Below, in pieces: positions 8,196-17,441 of a stretch of 64,000 nt of DNA (within the stretch, counting starts at the first letter, position 1; each line of letters begins with the position of its first letter). The notes under the pieces were generated by a model that had not been told where the DNA came from, did no database searches, and worked only from the letters and a program-made list of their open reading frames with translations. Source of the DNA: an uncultured Mobiluncus sp. (GTDB taxonomy: Bacteria; Actinomycetota; Actinomycetes; Actinomycetales; Actinomycetaceae); contig NZ_CAMUES010000001.1 of the NCBI RefSeq assembly GCF_947087965.1, positions 248,001 to 312,000 of the forward strand, given 5' to 3'. The position numbers and the translations under genes were made by a program.

Positions 8196-9114
8196 AGTCA
8201 CCCACCGCCATCATCAGAGCACCGAGTTCGGCACCGTATTCGGGAGAACCCTCCATTGACATACGTCCCGATGCCTGCGCGTCCAGAAGGTCATCTGTCT
8301 GCAGCAAGGTTCCCAAAGCGGAGGTCACCGAGTCGAAACGCATCGTAAAGAACGCGGCGCTGCGCGTGTATTCTCCACGAAATGCCTTTGACTTCCCGGC
8401 TTTGACGCGAATATACGCACCGAGTTCGGGATGCCCGTCCACAGCGTACGCATAGACGCGGTCTGGCGAAGGATCCGTCCACGCGTGCACACCGGGATGC
8501 CCCGCCTTATTCAGCTGGCTCATTCCGGTGGTGAGCAGGTAGAACATACACTTCGTCAGCAGTTTCCGGTCGCCCTCGGTCTTGGGCGCTTCCGTCGCTC
8601 CCAGCAAGCTGGACATGGCCAGCAGGGACTTCACGGTTGCAACCAAGAGCCCGGGATTGCCCAGCCCTCCGCGAATCTTGGGCAGGTTCACCTTGCCTTT
8701 AAAGAAGTCGTTGAACTTCTCGGGGGAGGGGAACTCGATTTCCACATTCGGCAGCGGGTGAGCGCCCAGCTTCGGCGTGACGTTCGCACCGTGAATGATC
8801 AGGTGCGTAGCGTAACGCTCCGGGCGTCCGTCTATCGACGTGCCCGCCGGGGTCAGACAAGAAATCTGAACCACGCCATCCTTGCCCTTGAAAGCGGCCG
8901 CCAACTCCGGCTTTTCGGCGATAATCGGCTTCAACAGCGGAATGACCGCGTTGAGGAACACCACGTTGGCGTACCGAACTTCGTCGTCAATGCTGGGATT
9001 GGGGCCCATCGGGAACGGCTTGGCTTTCGTTTTCTTTTCACAAGATTCCCCGCACGCCTTATCGGGCTGAGTTGCCTGAGGCGGGGCGGAGCTTTGTTTC
9101 GTTTCTTTAGTCAT
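8185..9114 (-). CDS. SCP2-like protein, long form (309 aa)
   Basis: Fifth gene of the operon. A hydrophilic N-terminus with a C-x3-C pair (ACGESCEKK) precedes a globular domain. Blocks such as VEIEFPSPEKFNDFFKGKVN and NLPKIRGGLGNPGLLVATVK parallel those in the first gene of the same operon (ADMSLGFPMPNMVNKMFEGK, VPLKGFTKLKYLTGTFTEI), so the two appear paralogous. The pattern resembles the lipid-binding SCP2 fold, but this is from sequence impression only. Its overlap with the VOC gene implies coupled translation. Confidence 0.5.
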   Translation of the reverse strand: MTKETKQSSAPPQATQPDKACGESCEKKTKAKPFPMGPNPSIDDEVRYANVVFLNAVIPLLKPIIAEKPELAAAFKGKDGVVQISCLTPAGTSIDGRPERYATHLIIHGANVTPKLGAHPLPNVEIEFPSPEKFNDFFKGKVNLPKIRGGLGNPGLLVATVKSLLAMSSLLGATEAPKTEGDRKLLTKCMFYLLTTGMSQLNKAGHPGVHAWTDPSPDRVYAYAVDGHPELGAYIRVKAGKSKAFRGEYTRSAAFFTMRFDSVTSALGTLLQTDDLLDAQASGRMSMEGSPEYGAELGALMMAVGDYAK

Positions 9115-9125
9115 TGCGCGCTACC

Positions 9126-10136
9126 TTAGAACTCGTCTTCCCAGTCGTCGTCCTCCTCGAAGTCCATGTGCATGACTTCACGAGCGGCGGCCACACAGCC
9201 GTTTTCGTCCCAGCCATAGTGGGAGTACAGGTCCTCAGGCTGGCCGATAACCGAGAATTCGTCGGGGATACCGAGCTTCTTCAATACGAAGCCCTTGCGG
9301 GTAGTGGCGCCGACATCGGCCACTGCGGTCCCCAGGCCGTTGATGATGTTGTGGTCCTCAACGGTGATGATACGCCGAGTTTCGGTAATCGCCTTGGCGA
9401 TGGCCTCCTCATCAATCGGCTTCAAGGTGTGGATGTCCAGCACGCGCACGCTCAGACCGTCCTCTTTGGCGAGGATATCGGCAGCCTGCAAGGCACGCCA
9501 CACGCCGGAGCCGGTCGCGATGAACGTGAGGTCCGTACCTTCGCGCAGGGTGTTGGCCTTGCCGAACTCGAAAGTGGGAATCTCGTCACGGTAGACAATC
9601 TGGTCAAAGCCGCGGTTCAGACGCAGATATACCGGTCCAACATGGTCGTAGGCAGCCTGTACGCAGTAGGCGGCCTCCAGACCGTCAGCCGGACACATGA
9701 CCACCAGGTTTGCGAAACTACGCAGAATCGCGATGTCCTCGGTGACGTGGTGGGTCGTGCCGGCCGCACCGAAGGACAACCCTGAGTGGGTACCGATAAT
9801 CTTCACATTGAGATTTTGGTAGCAGATATCGGTGCGGATTTGTTCGCAAGCACGCAGAGCCGCGAACGCCCCGAACGTGGAGACGAACGGCATCAGCCCC
9901 GCTTTTGCCAGACCGGCAGAGATACCGAACATATTCTGTTCCGCTATGCCCACGTTATAGAACCGCTCGGGGAACTCTTTGGCAAACACGGAAATCTTGG
10001 TGGATTTCGCCAAGTCAGCCGAAAGCCCCACGATAGTGGGATCCTGCTGGCCCAGTTGCACCAGGGTCTGACCGTATACTTCCGCGGTGGTCAGATTAAC
10101 CGCGTCAATCGAAGTGTAAGTTAATCCTCCAGCCAT
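9126..10136 (-). CDS. Transketolase, C-terminal (pyrimidine-binding/C) subunit
   Basis: 336 residues covering the Pyr domain (GLSADLAKSTKISVFAKEFP, RFYNVGIAEQNMFGISAGLA with the conserved catalytic Glu of IAEQ) and the C-terminal domain (GSGVWRALQAADIL...HTLKPIDEEAI). Together with the upstream gene it makes a two-subunit thiamine-diphosphate enzyme that moves two-carbon ketol units. A housekeeping transketolase is normally one chain, so this split pair inside a dedicated operon probably serves a special pathway. The acidic tail EEDDDWEDEF is unusual. Confidence 0.88.
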   Translation of the reverse strand: MAGGLTYTSIDAVNLTTAEVYGQTLVQLGQQDPTIVGLSADLAKSTKISVFAKEFPERFYNVGIAEQNMFGISAGLAKAGLMPFVSTFGAFAALRACEQIRTDICYQNLNVKIIGTHSGLSFGAAGTTHHVTEDIAILRSFANLVVMCPADGLEAAYCVQAAYDHVGPVYLRLNRGFDQIVYRDEIPTFEFGKANTLREGTDLTFIATGSGVWRALQAADILAKEDGLSVRVLDIHTLKPIDEEAIAKAITETRRIITVEDHNIINGLGTAVADVGATTRKGFVLKKLGIPDEFSVIGQPEDLYSHYGWDENGCVAAAREVMHMDFEEDDDWEDEF

Positions 10137-10138
10137 GT

Positions 10139-11002
10139 TTAGGCTCCCTTCACTAGCTCGAGTCGTTTCTGCAGGTGTCGCTTGAGAGATTCGACCGCCT
10201 TGGCATGCTTTTCGTCATCAACAGCGCCGTAGTGCCAGGTGTAGTCGCCTTCCATGAAGTCGATACCTTCGCCCTTCACCGTGTCCATCAGTAGCATGGT
10301 GGGCTTACCCTTGATGGTGCGTGCCCGATCAAAGGCGTCTACCAAATCGGGAATCGAGTTACCTTTGACCTCAATGACTTCCCAGTTGAAAGCACGCCAC
10401 TTGTCCGCGAAAGGCTCCAGACCCATGACATCGGCGGTCATGCCGTCAATCATGGCGTGGTTGACATCCACGATGCCTACCAGGTTGTCGACCTTGAACT
10501 GGCCGGCACTCATAGCGGCTTCCCAGATGGAGCCCTCGTTGCATTCACCGTCACCCATGAGGCAGTAGGTGCGCCATTCCTTACCGAGCTGACGTGCTCC
10601 GAGTGCCATCCCCACTGCCAGAGACAACCCGTGTCCCAGCGAACCCGTGGAAACTTCCAGACCGGGTACCTTGCCTGCGTCCAGGTGAATACCTAGGTGC
10701 GAGAGGATATGCGAATAGGTCGGCAACCAGTCCTTGGGGAAGCACCCCAAGTCTGCGAGGACCGGCCCCATACCCACGCCGATGTGACCCTTGGACAGTA
10801 CGAAACGGTCGCGATCCGGGTCGTCCATCTTGTCTGCGCTGAAGTTCATCTCGTGATGATACAGAACGGTGAGTACGTCCATGGAGCTCATAGCGCCACC
10901 GATGTGACCGCCACCTGCCCAAACCACCGTGTCGAGAGTGAGCAGACGCAACCGATTGGCGATTTCTTCGAGTTCCTTGTGTTCTTTAGCTGATAAAGCC
11001 AT
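10139..11002 (-). CDS. Transketolase, N-terminal (ThDP/PP-binding) subunit
   Basis: 287 residues with the thiamine-diphosphate motif G150-D-G...N181 (CLMGDGECNEGSIWEAAMSA then DVNH), the early GGHIGGAMSS and SKGHIGVGMG blocks and GSLGHGLS. It ends 2 bp before the C-terminal subunit gene, giving a split transketolase. The likely reaction is ketol transfer between sugar-like phosphates or a related substrate made by the neighbouring aminotransferase; the substrate cannot be read from sequence. Confidence 0.9.
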   Translation of the reverse strand: MALSAKEHKELEEIANRLRLLTLDTVVWAGGGHIGGAMSSMDVLTVLYHHEMNFSADKMDDPDRDRFVLSKGHIGVGMGPVLADLGCFPKDWLPTYSHILSHLGIHLDAGKVPGLEVSTGSLGHGLSLAVGMALGARQLGKEWRTYCLMGDGECNEGSIWEAAMSAGQFKVDNLVGIVDVNHAMIDGMTADVMGLEPFADKWRAFNWEVIEVKGNSIPDLVDAFDRARTIKGKPTMLLMDTVKGEGIDFMEGDYTWHYGAVDDEKHAKAVESLKRHLQKRLELVKGA

Positions 11003-11016
11003 CTTTCCTCCTTTTC

Positions 11017-12300
11017 TTAGGCTTGAGCCAGAATCTCACGAGACTTGTTCTTAACGACGCCCATCGCTTCGTCCGCTACGTCAGCGATGAAGTCGATGTC
11101 CTTGTCGGTCAAGGCCGTGTTCATGAAGTGGTTGTGGTGGTTCGTCATGAACACGCCACGCTTCACACATTCACCCACGTAAGCCTGATGCAGCAACAGG
11201 TTCGGGTCCTCTTTGCCGTCAAGACCTCTGATTTGGTGGAACAGCAGAGCCGGCTCGCCGCTGAAGTGGTAGTCGAAGCCGTGATGTTTTGCCACTTCGG
11301 TCAGGCGCTCGATGACTTTCACGCCGTTGTCGTGGCAGATCTTGGCTGCGTCGATTTCACGCATCTTGGTGATGCAAGCAATCGCGGCCGCCATCGGCGG
11401 AGCGCTCATCCAGTACGAACCGGTGCACATCACGGAGGCGGCGGCGTCCTTGAGTGACTCGATGCCGGTCACAGCCGAGATGTTGTGTCCGTTGGCGATA
11501 GCCTTGCAGAAGCACTCCAAATCGGCCTTGAAGCCGTAGTGGTAATCGGAACCCTTGATATCCAAACGCCAGCCACAGCGCACATCGTCAACGATGAGGA
11601 CGATGCCTTCGCGGTCGCAGATGGAACGAATCTTGTTCCAGTAGCCAGCCGGCGGCAAGACGTTGTCCTCAAAGACCGGGTGGTGGTACGGGGTGGCGAT
11701 AAAGGCGGCAATCTCGCCCTTATATTCAGCCGCGAGACGTTCCACCGCGGCGGTGTCGCCCCAATCCACCAGCAGTTTGTCCTCGACTTCTTTCTTGCCC
11801 ACGCCGGGGGCGCCCCAACCTTGGGTCCACCCAATCACGCCGTGATAGCCGCCGTTGATAGCGATGAACTTGTCCCGTCCGGTAGCGGCGCGCGCCACCA
11901 TCAAGGCGTAGTTCGTAGCGTCCCCGCCGTTCTTGGCAAAGAACGCCCAGTCGGCCATTTCGACCGTATCCACCATCAACTCTGCCAAATCGACCATGAT
12001 AGTGCCGGGCTGAACCGCGCAGTTCAGGATTTTGGCCTGCTCAGCTACGGCTTTGTCCACATCGGGATCGTTGTATCCCAGAATCATCGGACCGTAGGCG
12101 CACATCATATCAACGTACTTGTTGCCGTCCACGTCCCAGAAGTAGGCGCCCTGTGCTTTCGAGGCAAACAGGGGGTAGGCGCTGATAGGCATGAAACAGC
12201 CTTCCGCCGGCCCCAAGTGCCCATAGACGCCGCCGGGGATAACCTCAACCGCGCGCTCGTACCATTCGTGGCTCTTGGTGTGTTCGTAAGTTTTCATCAT
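11017..12300 (-). CDS. Class III (glutamate-1-semialdehyde aminomutase-like) PLP aminotransferase
   Basis: 427 residues, fold-type I PLP enzyme. The fold signature AYFWDVDGNKYVDMMCAYGP, NGGDATNYALMVARAATGRD, the PLP-ring Asp in IVDDVRCG (D238) and Schiff-base Lys in CFCKAIANGH (K266) are present. It resembles glutamate-1-semialdehyde aminomutase in spacing, but the active-site segments differ (DDVRCGWR instead of the usual DEVMTGFR, CKAIANGH instead of GKIIGGG), so it is unlikely to be HemL. It probably aminates or deaminates an aldehyde/ketone that feeds or drains the adjacent transketolase. Start is ambiguous by one codon (ATGATG). Confidence 0.85.
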   Translation of the reverse strand: MMKTYEHTKSHEWYERAVEVIPGGVYGHLGPAEGCFMPISAYPLFASKAQGAYFWDVDGNKYVDMMCAYGPMILGYNDPDVDKAVAEQAKILNCAVQPGTIMVDLAELMVDTVEMADWAFFAKNGGDATNYALMVARAATGRDKFIAINGGYHGVIGWTQGWGAPGVGKKEVEDKLLVDWGDTAAVERLAAEYKGEIAAFIATPYHHPVFEDNVLPPAGYWNKIRSICDREGIVLIVDDVRCGWRLDIKGSDYHYGFKADLECFCKAIANGHNISAVTGIESLKDAAASVMCTGSYWMSAPPMAAAIACITKMREIDAAKICHDNGVKVIERLTEVAKHHGFDYHFSGEPALLFHQIRGLDGKEDPNLLLHQAYVGECVKRGVFMTNHHNHFMNTALTDKDIDFIADVADEAMGVVKNKSREILAQA

Positions 12301-12329
12301 TTTGTTTTGTCCTTCCTCACGCGCGTTTT

Positions 12330-13100
12330 CTAGCTCAAGTAGAACGGCACCATGCCGAGGATCTTGTTCATGTTGTCCAACAGGGGAACGTATCCGCCCA
12401 GCTTAATCAGCTCTCGACCGATAGCGGGATAGGATGCGAGCTCGCCGCGCAGGACCTGACCGGTCGTATCCAAATCGGAAAAGACCATAAAGGCATGACG
12501 TCCGTGAGGACCCGCGGCCTTGGACTCATCGCCGTCGACGATGCGCGCGTGATGGTCATTGATGACCATGGTCAAAGCCGGACCGTTTTCAATCTTCAAT
12601 CCGATAGTGCCGTCGCACATTCCCTTGGCGACCTGGACGCCCTTGGGGTCCTCGTTGGCAATCTCAGCCATCGCATAGACCGCCACGTGCAGAGTCAGCA
12701 GGGAGTTAATCCTCGCGAACTCGGGGTCCTGTAGCAGCTGCGGGGTCGGCCGCAAGTAGTAGGACAACCGGTCGGTAATCTCGGTGAACGTACCTGTCAA
12801 GTACTTCAGTTTCGTGAAGCCCTTGAGCGGTACGGGAATCCCTTTGCCTTCGAACATCTTGTTGACCATGTTCGGCATGGGGAAGCCTAGGCTCATATCA
12901 GCCGGACCTCCACCGGGGAAGAACTCAATTTTGCCGTTGCCCAGCTTAAGCCGGACAGAACCGACGTTCGCTGCCTTGAATTGCAAGGTCAGCGGGACAT
13001 GTTCCAAGAGCTGTTTCGACTTGGGGTCGAGCTCCGGGAGCTTCTCGAGTGTACGCAAAACTGCCTTAAGATTGACGGCAGCCATAGCAGTTTGATTCAT
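12330..13100 (-). CDS. SCP2-like protein, first gene of the operon
   Basis: 256 residues with no signal peptide or membrane span. The sequence alternates beta-strand-like runs (PLTLQFKAANVGSVRLKLGN, KIEFFPGGGPADMSLGFPMP) with a hydrophobic pocket-forming helix, the pattern of sterol-carrier-protein-2-type lipid/small-molecule carriers. A second, longer relative is encoded four genes downstream in the same operon. It may deliver a hydrophobic substrate to the enzymes, but function is unproven. A good Shine-Dalgarno (GAGGTGGG) precedes ATG 13100. Confidence 0.5.
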   Translation of the reverse strand: MNQTAMAAVNLKAVLRTLEKLPELDPKSKQLLEHVPLTLQFKAANVGSVRLKLGNGKIEFFPGGGPADMSLGFPMPNMVNKMFEGKGIPVPLKGFTKLKYLTGTFTEITDRLSYYLRPTPQLLQDPEFARINSLLTLHVAVYAMAEIANEDPKGVQVAKGMCDGTIGLKIENGPALTMVINDHHARIVDGDESKAAGPHGRHAFMVFSDLDTTGQVLRGELASYPAIGRELIKLGGYVPLLDNMNKILGMVPFYLS

Positions 13101-13143
13101 AAACCCACCTCATCGTGTGTTTTGTGTTTACCTGGCAAATGCA

Positions 13144-13172
13144 ATTATAGTGTGGATTCCAATTTTTGTGCA
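13144..13172 (-). promoter_or_regulatory. Predicted promoter of the six-gene operon
   Basis: On the minus strand, TGCACA (13172-13167), a 17-bp spacer and a consensus TATAAT (13149-13144) lie about 44 bp upstream of the first SCP2-like gene. The region between here and the divergent glyS start (13370) holds no gene. Confidence 0.55.
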
Positions 13173-13369
13173 GCGATTTCCGGGAGTGTTTTTTGGGATT
13201 TAAACCGAAATGCTCTCATATTCTCGGATTCACAAGTGCGGTTCGGGCCGGGAGCCGGCACCGAATTCCTCCCCGGAGGTTTGCCAGCTAAACTAGGGCT
13301 GGTACCTTCCCGCTGAAAACTCGGAAAAAGCGCGGGACGGCAGAAAAGCAACACCAATAAGGAGCACAA

Positions 13370-14755
13370 GTGGCATCAACGATGGATTCAGTAATTTCTT
13401 TGGCGAAACGCCGCGGTTTTGTTTACCCATGTGGTGACATCTATGGCGGGACGCGCGCGGCGTGGGACTACGGCCCCTTGGGCGTAGAACTGAAGGAAAA
13501 CATCAAAAAGGCCTGGTGGAACTATATGGTACGTTCCCGTGAGGACGTGGTGGGCCTAGACTCCTCGGTGATTTTGCCGCCGAAGGTGTGGGACGCTTCG
13601 GGCCATCTCAAGGCTTTCACCGACCCGCTCATCGAATGTCTCAGCTGCCACAAGCGCTTGCGCGAGGACGACTTGCAGGAACAGTACGCTGAGAAACACG
13701 GTATTGCGAAACCTGACGACGTCAACATGGATGATGTTCCCTGCCCGAACTGCGGTGTCAAAGGGAAGTGGACGGAACCTAGGGCCTTCTCGGGACTGCT
13801 TAAGACCTACCTGGGGCCGGTGGACGACGAATCCGGCCTGCACTTCCTGCGCCCGGAAACTGCCCAAGGCATCTTTATCAACTTTGCCAACGTGATGACG
13901 ACTGCCCGGAAGCGCCCACCCTTCGGCATCGGCCAGATTGGCAAGTCTTTCCGCAACGAAATCACTCCGGGCAACTTCATCTTCCGTACCCGCGAGTTTG
14001 AACAGATGGAGCTGGAGTTCTTTGTGGAACCCGGCACCGATGAAGAATGGCATCAGTACTGGATTGACCACCGTTTTGAGTGGTACACCGACCTGGGGAT
14101 TAAGGCCGAAAACCTGCGGTTGTACGAACACCCGAAGGAAAAGCTCTCGCACTATTCCAAGCGCACGGTGGACATCGAGTACGCCTTCGGTTTTGAAAAC
14201 TCCAAGTGGGGCGAGCTGGAGGGTATCGCCAGTCGTACTGACTATGACCTGGGCGTACATATGGACGCCAGCGGTCAGAAACTCGATTACTACGATCAGG
14301 CTAACGACAAGCGCTGGATTCCCTACGTTATCGAGCCCTCTGCCGGTTTGACCCGCTCCCTGATGGCTTTCTTGATTGAGGCCTACACCGAGGACGAAGC
14401 CCCGAACACCAAGGGTGGGGTGGACAAGCGGACCGTGTTGCGCCTCGACCCGCGCCTCAGCCCGGTTAAGGTGGCGGTTCTGCCGCTGTCCCGCAAGGAC
14501 GAACTCCCGGAAATTGCCCAAAATATCGCCGCTGAACTGCGCAAATACTGGAACGTGGAATATGACGATGCCGGGGCTGTGGGGCGCCGCTACCGCCGTC
14601 AAGACGAAATCGGCACGCCCTACTGCGTGACCGTGGACTTTGATTCCCTGGAAGACCAAGCCGTGACGGTTCGCGAACGCGACACCATGACCCAGGAACG
14701 CATCAGTCGTGATAACCTGGTCGCCTACCTGCGCGATCACTTGCCGATTTGCTAG
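13370..14755 (+). CDS. glyS: Glycyl-tRNA synthetase (single-chain, class II)
   Basis: Charges tRNA-Gly. The alpha2-type enzyme is recognisable from LAKRRGFVYPCGDIYGG and DYGPLGVELK, class II motif 2 FRNEITPGNFIFRTREFEQME, and motif 3 near PSAGLTRSLMAFL, followed by the anticodon-binding domain (VKVAVLPLSRKDELPEIAQN). Two Cys pairs (CLSC at the strand insert, CPNC) form a zinc-like site. 461 aa is normal for actinobacteria. GTG start with GGAG upstream. No T-box leader is seen. Confidence 0.96.
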   Translation: MASTMDSVISLAKRRGFVYPCGDIYGGTRAAWDYGPLGVELKENIKKAWWNYMVRSREDVVGLDSSVILPPKVWDASGHLKAFTDPLIECLSCHKRLREDDLQEQYAEKHGIAKPDDVNMDDVPCPNCGVKGKWTEPRAFSGLLKTYLGPVDDESGLHFLRPETAQGIFINFANVMTTARKRPPFGIGQIGKSFRNEITPGNFIFRTREFEQMELEFFVEPGTDEEWHQYWIDHRFEWYTDLGIKAENLRLYEHPKEKLSHYSKRTVDIEYAFGFENSKWGELEGIASRTDYDLGVHMDASGQKLDYYDQANDKRWIPYVIEPSAGLTRSLMAFLIEAYTEDEAPNTKGGVDKRTVLRLDPRLSPVKVAVLPLSRKDELPEIAQNIAAELRKYWNVEYDDAGAVGRRYRRQDEIGTPYCVTVDFDSLEDQAVTVRERDTMTQERISRDNLVAYLRDHLPIC

Positions 14756-14800
14756 CAGTGCGGCGATTTTTCGCGGCTGAAATACCGGGCGGAGGCATTT

Positions 14801-16117
14801 TTGGCTCCACAGAGTCCACAGTGTAAATACCCGCCTCTGCGCATTGGCGGGGTAGAGTTTACGACCCCCATTGCCCTAGCGCCGATGGCGGGGGTGACGA
14901 ATGCTCCGTTTCGCGATTTGTGCGCAGAGTTTTCCCGTCAAGGTTTGCCGCCGGACTTGGATTCCGTGTCCCGCCCGGACGTCGCCTCCGGGACGCTTCG
15001 CGGCGTTGAGGGAATGTTTGTCAACGAAATGATTACCGCGAAAGCGCTGTTGATGGACTCGGCGCGTTCGTGGGTCATGGCGCAATCCGGGCCGGGGCAA
15101 ACCGTTCGAGTGCTGCAGCTTTACGGGGTGGTGGGGGCTGACTTGGCCCGGGCGGCTCGTGAACTCATCGTTCGGGACCTAGTTGATGTTATTGATTTGA
15201 ATTTCGGTTGCCCGGTTCCGAAGGTCACCCGCAAAGGTGGGGGAGCGGCTCTGCCGTGGAAAACCGCGTATTTTGGTGACCTTATCGGGCAGGTAGTGAG
15301 AGCGGCACAAGAGGCATCGGGAGAGGCTGGTCGTAGCGTGGACGTGCCGGTAACCGTAAAGATCCGGGTCGGGATTGACGAAACTCACGAAACGTTGCTG
15401 GACGCGGGACGGGCGGCGCAGGACGCAGGGGCAGCTGCGCTCACGCTGCACGCCCGCACCACGAACCAGTATTATTCCGGGCACTCCGATTGGTCGCGGA
15501 TTGCCGAACTGGTAGAGGTGCTGGATATTCCTGTGTTGGGCAACGGCGATGTGTTTTCCGCCCAGGACGCGCTGGAAATGTTTGCGCAAACCGGATGTGC
15601 GGGCATCGAAATTGGCCGGGCTGTACAAGGCCGGCCCTGGATTTTTCGTGAAATCACGGCAGCTCTGTGGGGCCGGCCGATTCCTGCGGGACCGACCTTG
15701 GGTGAAATCGTTGGGATTATCCTGGCTCATGCCCGCGGCCTGGTGGAACATTTCGGTAATGAGCAGGCGGCCTTGCGGGATATGCGCAAACACGTGGGGT
15801 GGTACTTGCGAGGTTTTAACCTGGGCGGAGCTACCCGTGCGGAGCTGACCCGCATTGAAACATTAGACGACCTGGAAAGTCGCCTGCACGACCTTGTGCA
15901 GTTGCTGGACCCGAACACCCCCTATCCCGAAGCGGCAGGTGGCAAACATGGGCGTTCCCGTGCCCAGCGCCACGTCAAACTGCCCGAAGGCTGGCTCGAC
16001 ACCCGCGAAATCGACGCGGCCGCGGCCCGTGCCCTGCACCTAGCCGGTGAGGATGTCACTGACCCCTACGCCAAATCAGGAGCGGATGAACTTTCAACCG
16101 ATAGGCTTGATTCGTGA
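14801..16117 (+). CDS. dus: tRNA-dihydrouridine synthase
   Basis: FMN-dependent reductase that makes dihydrouridine in tRNA D-loops. Motifs: APMAGVTNAPFR (FMN binding), IDLNFGCPVPKVTRKGGG with the catalytic Cys, VTVKIRVGID, LTLHARTTNQYYSG, and PVLGNGDVFS...GCAGIEIGRAVQGRPW. 438 residues, longer than typical (about 330-380) because of an insert after the start and a C-terminal tail. TTG start, preceded by GGCGGAGG. Its end overlaps dgt by 4 bp. Confidence 0.93.
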   Translation: MAPQSPQCKYPPLRIGGVEFTTPIALAPMAGVTNAPFRDLCAEFSRQGLPPDLDSVSRPDVASGTLRGVEGMFVNEMITAKALLMDSARSWVMAQSGPGQTVRVLQLYGVVGADLARAARELIVRDLVDVIDLNFGCPVPKVTRKGGGAALPWKTAYFGDLIGQVVRAAQEASGEAGRSVDVPVTVKIRVGIDETHETLLDAGRAAQDAGAAALTLHARTTNQYYSGHSDWSRIAELVEVLDIPVLGNGDVFSAQDALEMFAQTGCAGIEIGRAVQGRPWIFREITAALWGRPIPAGPTLGEIVGIILAHARGLVEHFGNEQAALRDMRKHVGWYLRGFNLGGATRAELTRIETLDDLESRLHDLVQLLDPNTPYPEAAGGKHGRSRAQRHVKLPEGWLDTREIDAAAARALHLAGEDVTDPYAKSGADELSTDRLDS

Positions 16118-17415
16118 GTGAAATTGGAACCTATCCCCGTGACGTGCATGAACGTTTCGTGACCGAGACGCATAAACGCGGGCAACGCAGTGATTTTGAA
16201 CGCGACCGGGCGCGGATACTCCATTCCTCCGCGCTACGCCGGCTCGGTGAAAAAACTCAGGTATTGGGGCCGATTGCCAATGATTTTTCGCGCACGCGCC
16301 TGACCCATTCCCTGGAAGTCGCCCAGGTAGGGCGCGAACTTGGCAAGGGCCTGGGGTGCGACCCGGACGTGGTCGATGCGGCTTGCCTGGCTCACGACTT
16401 AGGGCATCCCCCCTTCGGGCATTCCGGGGAGCGAGTGCTCAATGATTTAGCCAAGGATATTGGTGGGTTTGAGGGTAACGCCCAGACGCTGCGGCTGGTG
16501 ACCCGCCTGGAGCCGAAGGTTGTTAGTCCCCAAGGTCAGTGGGTGGGGTTGAACCTAACCCGCGCCACTCTAGATGCCATCGCGAAATACCCTTGGCTAC
16601 GCGGTGAGGGGCCTCATGGCGCGGATTCTCCCAAATTTGGGGTTTACGCCGAAGATCGGGACGTTTTCCAGTGGCTGCGCGCCGGCGCCCCCGAGAATCA
16701 CCGCTGCATCGAGGCTCAAGTTATGGACCTCGCCGATGATATTGGCTACTCAGTCCACGATGTCGAGGACGCGGTAGCCCTCGGGTCAGCCAGCTTGGGA
16801 GACCTGGAAAACGAAAGAACTTTTGTTGACGTGGTTGACATTACAAGGCGTTGGTACGCGAGTTCTTTCGGTCCGGGCAAGTTCAGTGCGGACGATTTGG
16901 TGGCCGCCCACGAAAGGTTGCGGAAAATGCCTTTCTGGCTGATCGAACCGGTGGCGGATTACCGTTCCCAAGCCGCTTTGAAAGACCTGACGTCCCAGCT
17001 CATCGGGCGCTTCGCGTTAGCCTGTCACGATGCTACCTGCCAACGATACGGAGAACGCCCTCTGGCTCGCTATGACGCAGATGTAATCGTCCCCCTCGAA
17101 ACCCAAGCGGAAATCCTGTTACTCAAAGGCATCGCCGTGTATTACGTCATGGCGCCGCGCGAAACCACTCATGACCACTTGACGCAACAACAAATGCTCT
17201 CTGACCTGGTGTGGGCACTACTGGAGCAGGAAGCCACCGGGCAGCGGGTCTTGCAGGAGCCTTACCGAGCTGAGTGGCTGCGCGCGGAAGAGCATCATCT
17301 GGGTCGGGACGCTGGCCGCCTCCGGGCAGTAATAGACCAGGTAGCGAGCTTGACAGACCTGTCGGCAGCCGCCTGGCATGCCCGTTTAGTGGGAATGATT
17401 ACCCAACCCGTCTGA
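16114..17415 (+). CDS. dgt: Deoxyguanosinetriphosphate triphosphohydrolase-like protein
   Basis: HD-superfamily enzyme that removes triphosphate from dNTPs. The N-terminal ALRRLGEKTQV, SRTRLTHSLEVAQVGRELG and the HD pair AACLAHDLGHPPFGHSGE are all present, as is the later metal-binding Asp region (EAQVMDLADDIGYSVHDVEDA). 433 aa. GTG start overlaps dus; dnaG follows 26 bp later, the usual actinobacterial dgt-dnaG arrangement. Confidence 0.93.
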   Translation: MSEIGTYPRDVHERFVTETHKRGQRSDFERDRARILHSSALRRLGEKTQVLGPIANDFSRTRLTHSLEVAQVGRELGKGLGCDPDVVDAACLAHDLGHPPFGHSGERVLNDLAKDIGGFEGNAQTLRLVTRLEPKVVSPQGQWVGLNLTRATLDAIAKYPWLRGEGPHGADSPKFGVYAEDRDVFQWLRAGAPENHRCIEAQVMDLADDIGYSVHDVEDAVALGSASLGDLENERTFVDVVDITRRWYASSFGPGKFSADDLVAAHERLRKMPFWLIEPVADYRSQAALKDLTSQLIGRFALACHDATCQRYGERPLARYDADVIVPLETQAEILLLKGIAVYYVMAPRETTHDHLTQQQMLSDLVWALLEQEATGQRVLQEPYRAEWLRAEEHHLGRDAGRLRAVIDQVASLTDLSAAAWHARLVGMITQPV

Positions 17416-17441
17416 CCCAAAACTTAGGCTAGTATGATTGC

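Noticed and set aside
9126..11002. Sulfo-transketolase pathway (SqwGH-like) for the split transketolase
   Set aside because: No sulfoquinovosidase, isomerase, sulfonate exporter or sulfoacetaldehyde enzyme nearby; the aminotransferase and SCP2-like partners do not fit.
13200..13369. T-box leader before glyS
   Set aside because: No stem I/specifier or T-box sequence found, and GTG start follows directly after a normal ribosome-binding site.
13556..14740. 394-codon minus-strand open frame antisense to glyS
   Set aside because: Shadow of the real gene in a GC-rich frame; no start context or family match. The same applies to long antisense frames across fumarase, guaA and the patatin gene.
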